Shown: positions 7,265-14,414 of the stretch, in pieces
How the letters are laid out: each line of letters opens with the position of its first letter
How positions within the stretch are numbered: the stretch's first letter is position 1
Origin: Oscillospiraceae bacterium
GTDB taxonomy: Bacteria; Bacillota; Clostridia; Oscillospirales; Oscillospiraceae
Direction: 5' to 3'
Assembly (NCBI GenBank): GCA_016290695.1
Contig: JAEEUX010000031.1
Coordinates: 1 to 15,372, forward strand
Length of the DNA stretch: 15,372 nt
Notes under the pieces: model-generated
Seen by the model: the letters and a program-made list of their open reading frames with translations, nothing else
Told to the model about the DNA's origin: nothing
Databases searched by the model: none
Made by a program: the position numbers and the translations under genes

Positions 7265-8572
7265 CTATTCCACCGTCCATGACGGAAGGTACTGCGCGCC
7301 GCTTTCCGCGTATACGAGGCAGGGACGGCCTCCTCGCTTGAGTCCGCCCGCCATAGCCGCTGCCTGCAAAGCGGGCAGCACGGATGAACATTCCTCGCCG
7401 AGCTCATATTTTCTCATGCAGACGCGAAGCAGCGAAACATCTCCATTTTCAAAGAAAACGCTCGCCGCACCGTCTGGCATGATAATCTCCGTCCCGTTTA
7501 CATAATAATCGAACTTCACCTGATATCCGCCGGACTCCGTTCGCTCTATGCCGCTGAAGGAAAGGATCTCATCGCCCTCTCTGCCGGATCGCATTTTGGA
7601 AATCATGGCGTAGGAGGTTTCAATCATCTCATCAGCAGAGTAAACGAGTTTGCCCTCCGTGAAATCCGATTTGCCTGATACGGCGTAGCTTAAAACTCCG
7701 TCCTCGCGGAGCTTGAGTATCCCATCCGTCCCGACAAAGACGACAGTTCCGTTTTTCTCTGTATAGCTTGCGCCCTCGAGGATATTCAGCCCGAAAAGCT
7801 GCTCTATCTGTTCGCGGACACTGTCAAAATGGATTATATTTTCGGAGTTGAGCGCGAAATACTCAGGATTATCTACTATGAGTGCATAGGGCTCAGTGCG
7901 CTCGCAGCCGCGCTGGGCTTCAAAAGCAAAATACGCGCCGTTCGGTAAAAACTCCGATATAAGCTGCGTCAGGCTCGATTCCTGAACTGCAGTCGAGCTT
8001 TTAAAAATACCTTCCTCGCCGGAAAACCATGCCCAAACGAAATCGTTTTCGTCCACGGAAAGCATAAAGCGGCTGGCTGACTTTTCGTTTCGGTTGAGCA
8101 TGCTCATGCCGAACCATTTAACAAGCAGCGCTATCGGCAGTTCCGTGCGGTATTCCATGTAAACGCTTCTTCGCGAAAGCGCGTTCAGCCACGCCTTTTC
8201 CGTGCTTTCCTCGGGAAGCCCCGAGGAGCCGAAGGCTTCGCCGATGATATTCGAAATTTTTTTATACGTGTCGGTAAGCTCGCGGCTGTACTGCGCGCCG
8301 TAGCGCATTCCGTTGTCGTTCGTTATAACGATGGTGCAGGGACTCTCCGCAGCCGTTGATGATGAGCCCTCTGCCGGGCGGCTGCCCGAGGCTTCCCCGG
8401 GGCTCATTTCTCCGGCAAAAAGGCCTCGGAAATACGAAAGTGCCGGGGCAGACTCTGAAAGCCTTGCGAAAATATCCGTTTTGCCGGCAAGGAACACGGA
8501 GCTTACAGCCAAAACGACTATCAATACGGTTTTGAACCGCTCACGGCGTTTGTTTCTAAACAATCGCGGCAC
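7265..8572 (-). CDS. yycH: WalH/YycH-like regulator of the WalK kinase
   Basis: About 435 residues: a basic start (RLFRNKRRERFK), one membrane helix near 14-31, then a large extracytoplasmic region, matching YycH topology. It lies directly after walK, where yycH is expected. The open frame extends back to 8638, but that would overlap the walK C-terminus by 83 bases and add an improbable proline- and arginine-rich tail. The GTG at 8572 is chosen, with a TTG at 8563 almost as likely; both still overlap the walK stop by a few bases, which suggests translational coupling. The neighbouring yycI acts with it. Identity is by context and topology more than by motifs. Confidence 0.83.
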   Translation of the reverse strand: MPRLFRNKRRERFKTVLIVVLAVSSVFLAGKTDIFARLSESAPALSYFRGLFAGEMSPGEASGSRPAEGSSSTAAESPCTIVITNDNGMRYGAQYSRELTDTYKKISNIIGEAFGSSGLPEESTEKAWLNALSRRSVYMEYRTELPIALLVKWFGMSMLNRNEKSASRFMLSVDENDFVWAWFSGEEGIFKSSTAVQESSLTQLISEFLPNGAYFAFEAQRGCERTEPYALIVDNPEYFALNSENIIHFDSVREQIEQLFGLNILEGASYTEKNGTVVFVGTDGILKLREDGVLSYAVSGKSDFTEGKLVYSADEMIETSYAMISKMRSGREGDEILSFSGIERTESGGYQVKFDYYVNGTEIIMPDGAASVFFENGDVSLLRVCMRKYELGEECSSVLPALQAAAMAGGLKRGGRPCLVYAESGAQYLPSWTVE

Positions 8573-10340
8573 CGCCGTTCTGCCATCTGAGCGGGAAGGT
8601 GATGGTAACGGAGGTTCCCTTCCCCGGCTCGCTCTCAATAGTTATGCTGCCGCTGTGCTTAATCATTATTTCCCTGGCAATGGAAAGCCCGAGGCCGCTG
8701 CCGCCGAGGGCGCGTGAACGCGCCTTGTCAACACGGTAGAACCTGTCGAACAGGCGCGGAATGTCCTCCTTCGGGATACCTATACCTGTATCTCGAACGC
8801 AGACAACAGCCCAGCCATCCTTTTCTCCCGCGGAAATGCTTATCACGCCGCCGTCCGGCGTATAACGAACGGCGTTTGACAGGACGTTTACAATGACCTG
8901 CTCTATGCGCTGCTTGTCTCCCTCGCAGACTACGGGCAAAGTCGGAACGTCCAGCGTCATCCTCATACCGCGCTTTTCGACGTTTAGCAGCATACCCTCA
9001 TATATTTCGCGTGTAGAACGGATAATATCGAATTCTTCGACGTTGAGCTCCGTCTGCCCGGCGTCGAACTTCGAGAGGAGCAGGAGATCCTGAACTATCT
9101 TCGTCATTCTGTCACTCTCGTTTATGATAACCCCGAGGAAGCGTGCCGTTTCTTCCTCCGACATATCCTTGCCCGCGTCGGCAAGGGTCTCGGCATAGCT
9201 TCTTACGTTAGTTATCGGCGTGCGAAGCTCATGGGAAACGTTCGCGACGAATTCTCTTCGGGTCTGCTCGCTGCGACGCTGCTGTGTAACGTCGTGGATA
9301 AGGGCAAGGATGCCGCCCTGCGTCTCTTCGCTTCCGGCGAAGGGGGCAAGGATAATTTCAAGGCTCTTGTCGTTCGTTTCCCGCTCGGCTCTGATAACGC
9401 CGGGGCTCTTGATGGAAAGCACATTCTCCATAGGTGCGATCTCCCCGAAGATGAGGGGATAATCGAGCACAGGATTATTGAGGCCGACGCCCAAAAGGCG
9501 CTCCGCCGCAGGATTATAATGTATCATTATCCCATCGCGCGAAAAAACAACAAGTCCATCCGTCATGTGCAGGAAGACGGCGCTGAGCTTGTTGCGTTCG
9601 TTTTCGATTTCGTCAAGAGTGTCTCTTAGCTGGTTCGCCATGTTGTTGAAAGCGCTTGTAAGAACGCCTATTTCGTCGTGCGCGTTCAATTCGATTCTCT
9701 GCGAAAGGTCGCCCTTAGCAGCGCGGTTAGCCGCTCTCGTAAGGCTTTGTATGGGCGTTACGAGCATTTTTGAAAGCATTAGCGAAAGAATAACGCTTAT
9801 CGCGAGTCCGATGGCGAGAGCCTCTATGATTATCCTGAAAAGCTGCGTATTGAGGGACTGGACAGTTTGTTTATTGTCAATAATATAAATAATATAGCTT
9901 TTCTCGTTGCCCTTTATCGGCAGGGCGACGTCCATATAATCGGCGGAACGCTCGCCGGAATAACCGTCCTTTCCGTTCAGCGCGGAAACGATATTCGGCG
10001 TTATTTCAATGGTTTTCTCGTTATCCGAGCCGATAAGGACCTCGGCAGTTTCGCCGTCAAGGACATAGTAATTCCGGTTCACGCCGTCTACGCCAAGGCG
10101 GCCCGACCATGCGGATAGGATTTCGTTCATCTGCTCATATCCGGATTCCTCGTCCGCCGAAAACCGCAGCCCGTCCGAAAATTCCTGCAAGGAGAAAACA
10201 TCCTTCATGCTGGCATAAAAATCGTTTAGATAATAGCTGACGACGCCTCTGATGAGGAACGCGCACACTGCCGTCATGAGCGAAAAGATGAGCAGCAGCA
10301 TTATGAGCATCAGCTTTACGTGGAGCCCGCGCGACTTCAT
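8556..10340 (-). CDS. walK: Sensor histidine kinase WalK
   Basis: A 594-residue membrane kinase that senses the state of the cell wall and phosphorylates WalR. In order: TM1 (about 8-30), an extracytoplasmic domain of about 130 residues, TM2 (168-194), HAMP (195-245, TPIQSLTRAANRAAKGDLSQ), a PAS domain (250-355, FLHMTDGLVVFSRDG), the HisKA H-box with His370 in VSHELRTP, the N-box near 484-494, the G1 box DTGIG (517-521), the F box (531-535) and the G2 box GGSGLGL (546-552). All catalytic parts are present. The order TM, outer sensor, TM, HAMP, PAS, kinase is the WalK layout. The start has AAAGGGGGG upstream. It follows walR by 36 bases and its stop overlaps the start of yycH. Confidence 0.96.
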   Translation of the reverse strand: MKSRGLHVKLMLIMLLLIFSLMTAVCAFLIRGVVSYYLNDFYASMKDVFSLQEFSDGLRFSADEESGYEQMNEILSAWSGRLGVDGVNRNYYVLDGETAEVLIGSDNEKTIEITPNIVSALNGKDGYSGERSADYMDVALPIKGNEKSYIIYIIDNKQTVQSLNTQLFRIIIEALAIGLAISVILSLMLSKMLVTPIQSLTRAANRAAKGDLSQRIELNAHDEIGVLTSAFNNMANQLRDTLDEIENERNKLSAVFLHMTDGLVVFSRDGIMIHYNPAAERLLGVGLNNPVLDYPLIFGEIAPMENVLSIKSPGVIRAERETNDKSLEIILAPFAGSEETQGGILALIHDVTQQRRSEQTRREFVANVSHELRTPITNVRSYAETLADAGKDMSEEETARFLGVIINESDRMTKIVQDLLLLSKFDAGQTELNVEEFDIIRSTREIYEGMLLNVEKRGMRMTLDVPTLPVVCEGDKQRIEQVIVNVLSNAVRYTPDGGVISISAGEKDGWAVVCVRDTGIGIPKEDIPRLFDRFYRVDKARSRALGGSGLGLSIAREIMIKHSGSITIESEPGKGTSVTITFPLRWQNGGAAIV

Positions 10341-10376
10341 GGCGCATCCCCCCTTTCCTCAAAAAACGAGCCGAAT

Positions 10377-11072
10377 TTACGCGAGATAATAGCCCGCACC
10401 GCGCTTCGTCATGATATATTTCGGGTTTGCCGGATCGTCCTCAAGCTTTTCCCTGAGGCGGCGGACGGCAACGTCCACCGTTCGAAGGTCACCGTAATAA
10501 TCATAGTTCCATACGCCGGAAAGAAGCTCCTCGCGCGAACATATCTTCCCCGGCTCACGCGCAAGAAAACGGATTATATCGAATTCTCTTTGCGTAAGCG
10601 GAACGAGCTCGTTATTCTCCTTCGCGGCGCATAGCTTGTCCTCGATGAGAATAAGCGAGCCCGCGTGGATACCACTCGCCGAAGTCTCCTCCGCGCTGTC
10701 AAGCACAGCCATGCGCCTGATATTCGTCTTTACGCGCGCAAGAAGCTCGCGCACGGAGAAGGGCTTGACTATGTAATCGTCCGCGCCTATCTCAAGGCCA
10801 AGGATTTTGTCGCTTTCCTCCTCACGAGCCGTAAGCATAATCACGGGGGTTATGCGGTCCGTCTTGCGGATTTCCGCCAAAACCTCGAAGCCGTCCATCA
10901 CGGGCAGCATAACGTCGAGTAAAACAAGATCCGGCGACTCGGACATAGCCTTGTCAAGAGCCTCTTTCCCGTCGTTCGCCGAAAGGACCTCATAGCCCTC
11001 GCGTTCAAGGTTGAATCTAAGTATGTCAACTATATTCTGTTCATCGTCTACAACAAGAACTCGTTTTCCCAT
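10377..11072 (-). CDS. walR: Response regulator WalR (OmpR family)
   Basis: A 231-residue OmpR/PhoB-type regulator. The receiver domain shows the acidic pair Asp9/Asp10, phospho-acceptor Asp53, Thr81 and Lys103. The C-terminal winged helix (about 140-231) has a recognition region GDLRTVDVAVRRLREK that closely resembles Bacillus WalR, so the TGTWAH-N5-TGTWAH box is a reasonable operator to search for. WalR controls wall hydrolases and wall homeostasis and is usually essential. The ATG has AGGAG eight bases upstream. It heads walK-yycH-yycI and lies 88 bases after the Nudix gene. I see no strong promoter in that gap, so it may be transcribed from the Nudix promoter. Confidence 0.97.
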   Translation of the reverse strand: MGKRVLVVDDEQNIVDILRFNLEREGYEVLSANDGKEALDKAMSESPDLVLLDVMLPVMDGFEVLAEIRKTDRITPVIMLTAREEESDKILGLEIGADDYIVKPFSVRELLARVKTNIRRMAVLDSAEETSASGIHAGSLILIEDKLCAAKENNELVPLTQREFDIIRFLAREPGKICSREELLSGVWNYDYYGDLRTVDVAVRRLREKLEDDPANPKYIMTKRGAGYYLA

Positions 11073-11124
11073 TATCAGTCTCCTATCAAATGGCCCGACG
11101 GGAACTATACATCATACCGCCGGG

Positions 11125-11151
11125 GCCGCTGCGCCGAAATGCGTCTGCGGC
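11125..11151 (-). other. GC-rich hairpin upstream of walR
   Basis: GCCGC and GCGGC arms (11147-11151 and 11125-11129), with an inner CGC/GCG pairing, could fold in the RNA between the Nudix stop and walR. There is no T-run after it, so it is not a standard terminator. It could be a pause or processing site, or mean nothing. Confidence 0.35.
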
Positions 11152-11157
11152 AGGCAT

Positions 11158-11171
11158 TGTTTACATAAACA
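11158..11171. promoter_or_regulatory. Palindrome overlapping the Nudix stop codon
   Basis: TGTTTACATAAACA is a perfect inverted repeat, with six-base arms around CA, and sits across the last codons and stop of the Nudix gene, about 90 bases upstream of walR. Its size suits a dimeric regulator. It is not a WalR box, because the half-site spacing is wrong, and I cannot assign it to a known factor. Confidence 0.3.
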
Positions 11172-11724
11172 GATCATGATCTTTGAAGTATTTTTCCGCC
11201 ATAAAGAGGATATTTATAGTCTTACCATCCGGTATAGCGCCGGACTTCGCCATATCGATAAGCTCGTCGAAGCCGATTTTTTCAAGCTTCAAAAATTCGT
11301 CCTCGTCCGGGTGCTGCTGCCTTTCCGTAAGGTCGAGGGCGAGGAAAAGATGCAGCGTCTCCGTGCTGAAGCCGGGAGAAGGATAGGTCATGCCGAAATA
11401 AATCCACTGTTCCGCCTCAAGTCCCGTTTCCTCCGAAAGCTCTCTCATAGCGCTCTGAATGGGGCTCTCGCCGGGTTCCATTTTTCCCGCGGGCGCCTCG
11501 ATAAGCTCGCCGGAAACAGCGTAGCGGTACTGGCGGACCATATAGGCTTTCTTATCCTTATCAACCGCAAGAATAGTGACTCCGCCGGGATGTTCAACTA
11601 TTTCTCTTCCTGCGTGATTGCCGTTCACGAGCTCGACGGTATCCTCCCGCACATTAATGAGTTTACCCGTAAACACAGTCTTGGAATCTATCTTTTTTTC
11701 ATAAAAGCTATAAGTGTTTCCCAT
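11161..11724 (-). CDS. nudF: Nudix hydrolase, ADP-ribose pyrophosphatase type
   Basis: A 187-residue Nudix enzyme, likely cleaving ADP-ribose or related nucleotide sugars to AMP and a sugar phosphate. The complete Nudix box GX5EX7REUXEEXGU is seen at about residues 86-108 (GKMEPGE, then RELSEETGL), preceded by the family motif ELIEAPAG. The C-terminal region (SPGFSTETLHLFLA) is as in NudF. I start at the ATG at 11724, which has GGAG ten bases upstream; the frame extends nine codons further to a TTG that lacks a ribosome site. It has its own promoter at 11798-11826 and is the gene before walR. The substrate is inferred from the family. Confidence 0.9.
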   Translation of the reverse strand: MGNTYSFYEKKIDSKTVFTGKLINVREDTVELVNGNHAGREIVEHPGGVTILAVDKDKKAYMVRQYRYAVSGELIEAPAGKMEPGESPIQSAMRELSEETGLEAEQWIYFGMTYPSPGFSTETLHLFLALDLTERQQHPDEDEFLKLEKIGFDELIDMAKSGAIPDGKTINILFMAEKYFKDHDLFM

Positions 11725-11749
11725 AATTATCAAACTCCAGTTACAAAGC

Positions 11750-11772
11750 AAAAGCTGATCCCTGCAGCTCTT
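11750..11772 (-). other. Hairpin in the Nudix leader
   Basis: Eight base pairs (one G-T) with a 7-nt loop form in the minus-strand RNA and run into TTTTGCTTTG. It lies between the promoter at 11798-11826 and the ATG at 11724. It could be a weak attenuator or the terminator of the upstream lysR-mobB transcript. The T-run is broken, so I am not confident. Confidence 0.35.
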
Positions 11773-11797
11773 GCGTGTTATTCAAATATAATAGATT

Positions 11798-11826
11798 ATT
11801 ATATCACGGTTTGCCGTTCTTTTCAA
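11798..11826 (-). promoter_or_regulatory. Sigma-A promoter for the Nudix gene, overlapping the mobB stop
   Basis: On the minus strand TTGAAA (11821-11826) and TATAAT (11798-11803) are 17 bases apart. The -35 and spacer lie inside the last codons of mobB, and the -10 starts at the base after the mobB TGA. The leader would be about 65 nt. It can serve the Nudix gene and, by read-through, walRK-yycHI. Confidence 0.8.
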
Positions 11827-12298
11827 GCCAGCGAAGGAGGAAATCAGCAAGCCCCGCCGCATCCTCGAGAGTGAAGCGCAAGGGTGCCTCTTTTATCTCC
11901 ACATCGCTCACCACGGCTATGCAGTCCTTGGGTTCAGCGGCAAATTCCTTGCCTGCGGCGGCGCGAAACAGCATAATTTTCGGCCAGTTTTCGTGCTTCC
12001 CGCCCTCTGTAATGATTAGGTCAACGTCGCAAATGCGGCCCACTATTTCGGCAAAATCGACGCTGCGGTTCTCCATTATCGCGGCGCGATTGGCGGAAAC
12101 AATCGCTGTTACGTCCGCGCCCGCTTTTGTTATCCGCGCGCTGTCCTTGCCGTCCTTGTCAAGCTCGAAATCATGCGCGTCGTGCTTGACTACGGCGACG
12201 CGAAGAGCGCGTTTTTTCAGCTCCGGGATAAGCTTTTCGAGAAAGCTCGTTTTCCCCGAGCCGGAATATGCCACCAATGATACAACGGGAATGCCCAT
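11804..12298 (-). CDS. mobB: Molybdopterin-guanine dinucleotide biosynthesis protein MobB
   Basis: A protein of about 164 residues with a P-loop (AYSGSGKTS, residues 10-18) and later VVKHDAHD and LIITEGGKHENWPKI motifs characteristic of MobB. It is a GTP-binding helper that assists MobA in making the guanine dinucleotide form of the molybdenum cofactor. The length fits the family. The ATG shares one base with the TGA of the upstream lysR gene (TGATG), and a GTG start three bases earlier is possible; AGAGGTG is the ribosome site. No other molybdenum gene lies in the window. The pairing with a LysR regulator suggests control of molybdenum enzyme maturation, but the target enzymes are not visible. 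Confidence 0.9.
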   Translation of the reverse strand: MGIPVVSLVAYSGSGKTSFLEKLIPELKKRALRVAVVKHDAHDFELDKDGKDSARITKAGADVTAIVSANRAAIMENRSVDFAEIVGRICDVDLIITEGGKHENWPKIMLFRAAAGKEFAAEPKDCIAVVSDVEIKEAPLRFTLEDAAGLADFLLRWLEKNGKP

Positions 12299-13266
12299 CA
12301 CTGCCGCACCTCTTTCGTACGTCCATACAGTTTTTCAGTCTGTGCGTTATACTGGTTCAGATACTCGGCGAATTTCTCAACCGCGGGATTTTCCTGGTCC
12401 TCATGCCAAAAGCATTGCAGTTCCTCGCTGCGGCCAACGGGGTAACACATAAGTTCACTGTGGAGGCTCATGCGGCTCAGCATAGTTGAGACGAGGACGC
12501 CCTGCCCCAGTTCCGTCGCCATATATGCCGATTCGAGGTTCGGAGAAATGATTATCTCGGAGGGCGTGAAGCCAAGCTCGCGGCATTGGCGCTTAGCTCG
12601 GTTGCGGCTTTCGGAAAGAGTCTCGCTCGCGGCGGCAGCTTTAATAAATGGTTCTCTGCGAAAATCGTTTGCCGAGGCGTTTTCCCCCGCTTTTGGGTCG
12701 TCCGGTGAAACAAGCAAGACAAGTGGGGTCTCAAAGGCTTTCAGCTTCTTTATCCCAACGCCCTTTGGCGAAAACTCTGCATATGTTATAATAAGGTCAA
12801 GCTTGCGCTCGAAAAAGAGGTTATTCAGCTCCTGCTGCGGGTATTTTTCGAGAGAAATTTTCATTTCGGGGTTCTCACGGCGTATCTTTTTCAGCGATTC
12901 GGTAACGCTGTCTGATATTTCGAGCCATTCAAGATAGCCCACGCGCAGGGTTTTGAGCAGTTTTGCATAATATCGCCGCGTTTCCTCCGCCATTTCCGCA
13001 AGCTCCTTGCGAAGCCTTTCAAACAGGGCGTAATAGTTCTCCCCTGCCTTTGTCAGCATGACGTAATGGTGGGTCCGCGTAAAGAGCTTGAAGCCTATAT
13101 CCTCCTCAAGCTTCACGATATATTTGCTTACAGCCTGCTGAGTCATATAAAGGCGCTTCGCAGTTTCGGTGAAGCTCAGAGTCTCGCAAAGCGTAAGAAA
13201 GCATCGCACAGACGCTTCGTTTATCAAGGTTATCACCGCCATGAGCTCGTAATAATGGTTTTTCAT
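12298..13266 (-). CDS. LysR-family transcriptional regulator
   Basis: Up to 322 residues. The N-terminal winged helix-turn-helix is typical of LysR (RCFLTLCETLSFTETAKRLY, then QQAVSKYIVKLEEDIG and LFTRT), followed by a substrate-binding-like effector domain (about 105-305). It overlaps mobB by one base and is co-transcribed with it. Start uncertain: the coordinates use the outermost ATG, which lacks a ribosome site. A TTG at 13227 has GGTGAT five bases upstream and puts the helix-turn-helix at the usual distance from the N-terminus; an ATG at 13242 is also possible. A promoter at 13356-13384 precedes it, with an imperfect palindrome and a hairpin in the leader. The ligand and target genes are unknown. 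Confidence 0.9.
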   Translation of the reverse strand: MKNHYYELMAVITLINEASVRCFLTLCETLSFTETAKRLYMTQQAVSKYIVKLEEDIGFKLFTRTHHYVMLTKAGENYYALFERLRKELAEMAEETRRYYAKLLKTLRVGYLEWLEISDSVTESLKKIRRENPEMKISLEKYPQQELNNLFFERKLDLIITYAEFSPKGVGIKKLKAFETPLVLLVSPDDPKAGENASANDFRREPFIKAAAASETLSESRNRAKRQCRELGFTPSEIIISPNLESAYMATELGQGVLVSTMLSRMSLHSELMCYPVGRSEELQCFWHEDQENPAVEKFAEYLNQYNAQTEKLYGRTKEVRQ

Positions 13267-13292
13267 ATCTGAAGGATATGTTATATTGCTGA

Positions 13293-13318
13293 TTCCTTCG
13301 CTTCACGCGAAGCAGGAA
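13293..13318 (-). other. Hairpin in the lysR leader
   Basis: Arms TTCCT/AGGAA and GCTTC/GAAGC form a 10-bp stem with a 4-nt loop and a 2-nt bulge, about 30-50 bases upstream of the lysR ATG. No T-run follows it in the minus direction. It may affect stability or translation of the lysR-mobB mRNA. Confidence 0.45.
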
Positions 13319-13355
13319 GGCAAAACGGTTTTATAAAAACGGCTGCTTTTAGGTT

Positions 13356-13384
13356 ATTTTATCATGTTTCCATTCGGTTTACAA
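13356..13384 (-). promoter_or_regulatory. Probable sigma-A promoter for lysR-mobB
   Basis: On the minus strand TTGTAA (13379-13384) and TAAAAT (13356-13361) are 17 bases apart, four and five of six consensus bases. The predicted leader is about 85 nt. The -35 and spacer overlap a further WalR-box-like sequence (TGTAAA, five bases, TGGAAA, at 13367-13383), also 11 of 12. Confidence 0.6.
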
Positions 13385-13527
13385 TGCTGTATAAAGCTTA
13401 TTATGTTTGTTTTCGATATGTACTTTATAATATTATTGACATTAAAATTCTTCTTGCCAAAGCATTATTCTTCAGCTGATCCTCTCAATTTCGCTATAAA
13501 ATCAAGGTTCTCCGTTAAAAAGTCATA

Positions 13528-13556
13528 TTGATAATTTTCCAACATTATGTTATTAT
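13528..13556 (+). promoter_or_regulatory. Sigma-A promoter for divIVA-fumB-nitroreductase
   Basis: TTGATA (13528-13533) and TATTAT (13551-13556) are separated by 17 bases, each five of six to consensus. The transcript would begin near 13563 and carry a leader of about 155 nt that folds into the hairpin at 13573-13632. Confidence 0.72.
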
Positions 13557-13572
13557 AGTCTTAAACTGGTTT

Positions 13573-13632
13573 CAGTATGCTTGTCCCTCCGCCTATGCTC
13601 TGACACGTCAAGGCCGGTACAGGGATATACTG
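13573..13632 (+). promoter_or_regulatory. Long hairpin in the divIVA 5' leader
   Basis: Outer arms CAGTAT/ATACTG, second arms GTCCCT/AGGGAT (one G-T), a third pairing CCGCC with GGCCGG (one bulge), and an inner TGA/TCA cap give about 20 base pairs over 60 nt. It starts about ten bases after the predicted start site and ends about 70 bases before the AGGAGGT of divIVA. No T-run follows, so it is not an intrinsic terminator. It may be a stabiliser, a protein-binding site or part of a cis-regulatory RNA. I do not recognise a known class. Confidence 0.5.
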
Positions 13633-13719
13633 ACTCTCGATATGTTTTAAGTGTATATTCTTACGCATTGCCAAAATCCCTGTTATACATACATATAATA
13701 CGCAGGAGGTCATGCCATT

Positions 13720-14406
13720 ATGGATAATCCGAAAAAACTTCGCGGGTCGCTGTTCGGCGGCTTCAACAAGAAGGACGTAGCGCAATACATCGAAGAGGTT
13801 TCCAGGAAAGCAAACGAGCAGCGCAGCGATGCTGAGGATCTTCGTGCGCGCTGCGAGGAGTTGGAGGCCGCCCTTAACGTCCAGCAGGACGCGGAAACGC
13901 GCATTGCCGAGCTTGAGGAAAGCGTAAACGATCTCAGCGAAAGAAACGAAACGCTTGTCATCCAAAACGCCGAGCTTGAGGGGAACGTAAACGACCTTAA
14001 CACGCTGAATAATGAGCTCTACATTCAGATTGACGAGCTTAAGTCCGAGCTGGACAAGGTGAAGGCGGAGCTTGACTCTGCGCTTGAGACCGCCGAGGTC
14101 TACAAGGCTGCGAAGGAGCGTTTTGCCGAGCTTGAGATTGAGTCCTCAAGAAGAGCGATTGAGATAAAGCGCGAGGCCATAAGAACCGCCGAGGGCGTGA
14201 GAAACAATTCCTTAAACAACGTAGAGGAAGTGAAGGCGAATCTTGATAACATCGCTCTTGAAGCGCAGCGCATAAAAAGCAAAATTCAGATGCAGATTGC
14301 CGCTTTCAATACTTCTATCGACGAGCTTGGCAGTATGCTGAACGAAAAGAAATCCATTCTTGATAAATGCTTGCAGAATAGCGCACAGCAGCAGTCTGAG
14401 GAATAA
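13720..14406 (+). CDS. DivIVA-domain coiled-coil protein
   Basis: A 228-residue protein. Residues about 8-32 (SLFGGFNKKDVAQYIEEV) form the DivIVA-type membrane-curvature and polarity module; the rest is a nearly unbroken coiled coil with heptads (40-210). Residues 63-83 and 84-104 are a 21-residue (three-heptad) tandem repeat sharing AELE, VNDL and IQ. DivIVA relatives mark cell poles or septa and recruit division or wall enzymes. The ribosome site AGGAGGT lies nine bases before the ATG. The gene leads a run with the fumarase beta subunit (8 bases later) and a nitroreductase, an unexpected pairing. Whether it is the cell's main DivIVA or a GpsB/SepIVA-like relative cannot be said. Confidence 0.85.
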   Translation: MDNPKKLRGSLFGGFNKKDVAQYIEEVSRKANEQRSDAEDLRARCEELEAALNVQQDAETRIAELEESVNDLSERNETLVIQNAELEGNVNDLNTLNNELYIQIDELKSELDKVKAELDSALETAEVYKAAKERFAELEIESSRRAIEIKREAIRTAEGVRNNSLNNVEEVKANLDNIALEAQRIKSKIQMQIAAFNTSIDELGSMLNEKKSILDKCLQNSAQQQSEE

Positions 14407-14414
14407 GAAATCAC

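Larger units (their letters stand above)
13267..13719. other. Divergent intergenic region between lysR and divIVA
   Basis: A 453-bp AT-rich gap without a convincing gene. It holds a minus-strand promoter for lysR (13356-13384), a plus-strand promoter for divIVA (13528-13556), a near-palindrome GTTTTATAAAAAC (13329-13341) between the lysR promoter and its start, a 10-bp hairpin at 13293-13318, and a 60-nt hairpin in the divIVA leader (13573-13632). A TTGACA at 13436-13441 has no matching -10 at the right distance. A minus-strand frame that covers part of this gap and divIVA is an antisense shadow. Confidence 0.6.

Noticed and set aside
8573..8638. Extension of yycH upstream to 8638
   Set aside because: It would overlap walK by 83 bases and add a Pro/Arg-rich segment ahead of the basic N-terminus and membrane helix; GTG at 8572 or TTG at 8563 fits better.
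13436..13464. TTGACA at 13436 as a promoter -35
   Set aside because: The sequence 16 to 18 bases downstream does not resemble a -10; the pair at 13528-13556 is better.
13561..13965. A 134-codon minus-strand frame between lysR and divIVA
   Set aside because: It runs antisense through the start of divIVA and through the leader hairpin; no ribosome site supports it.
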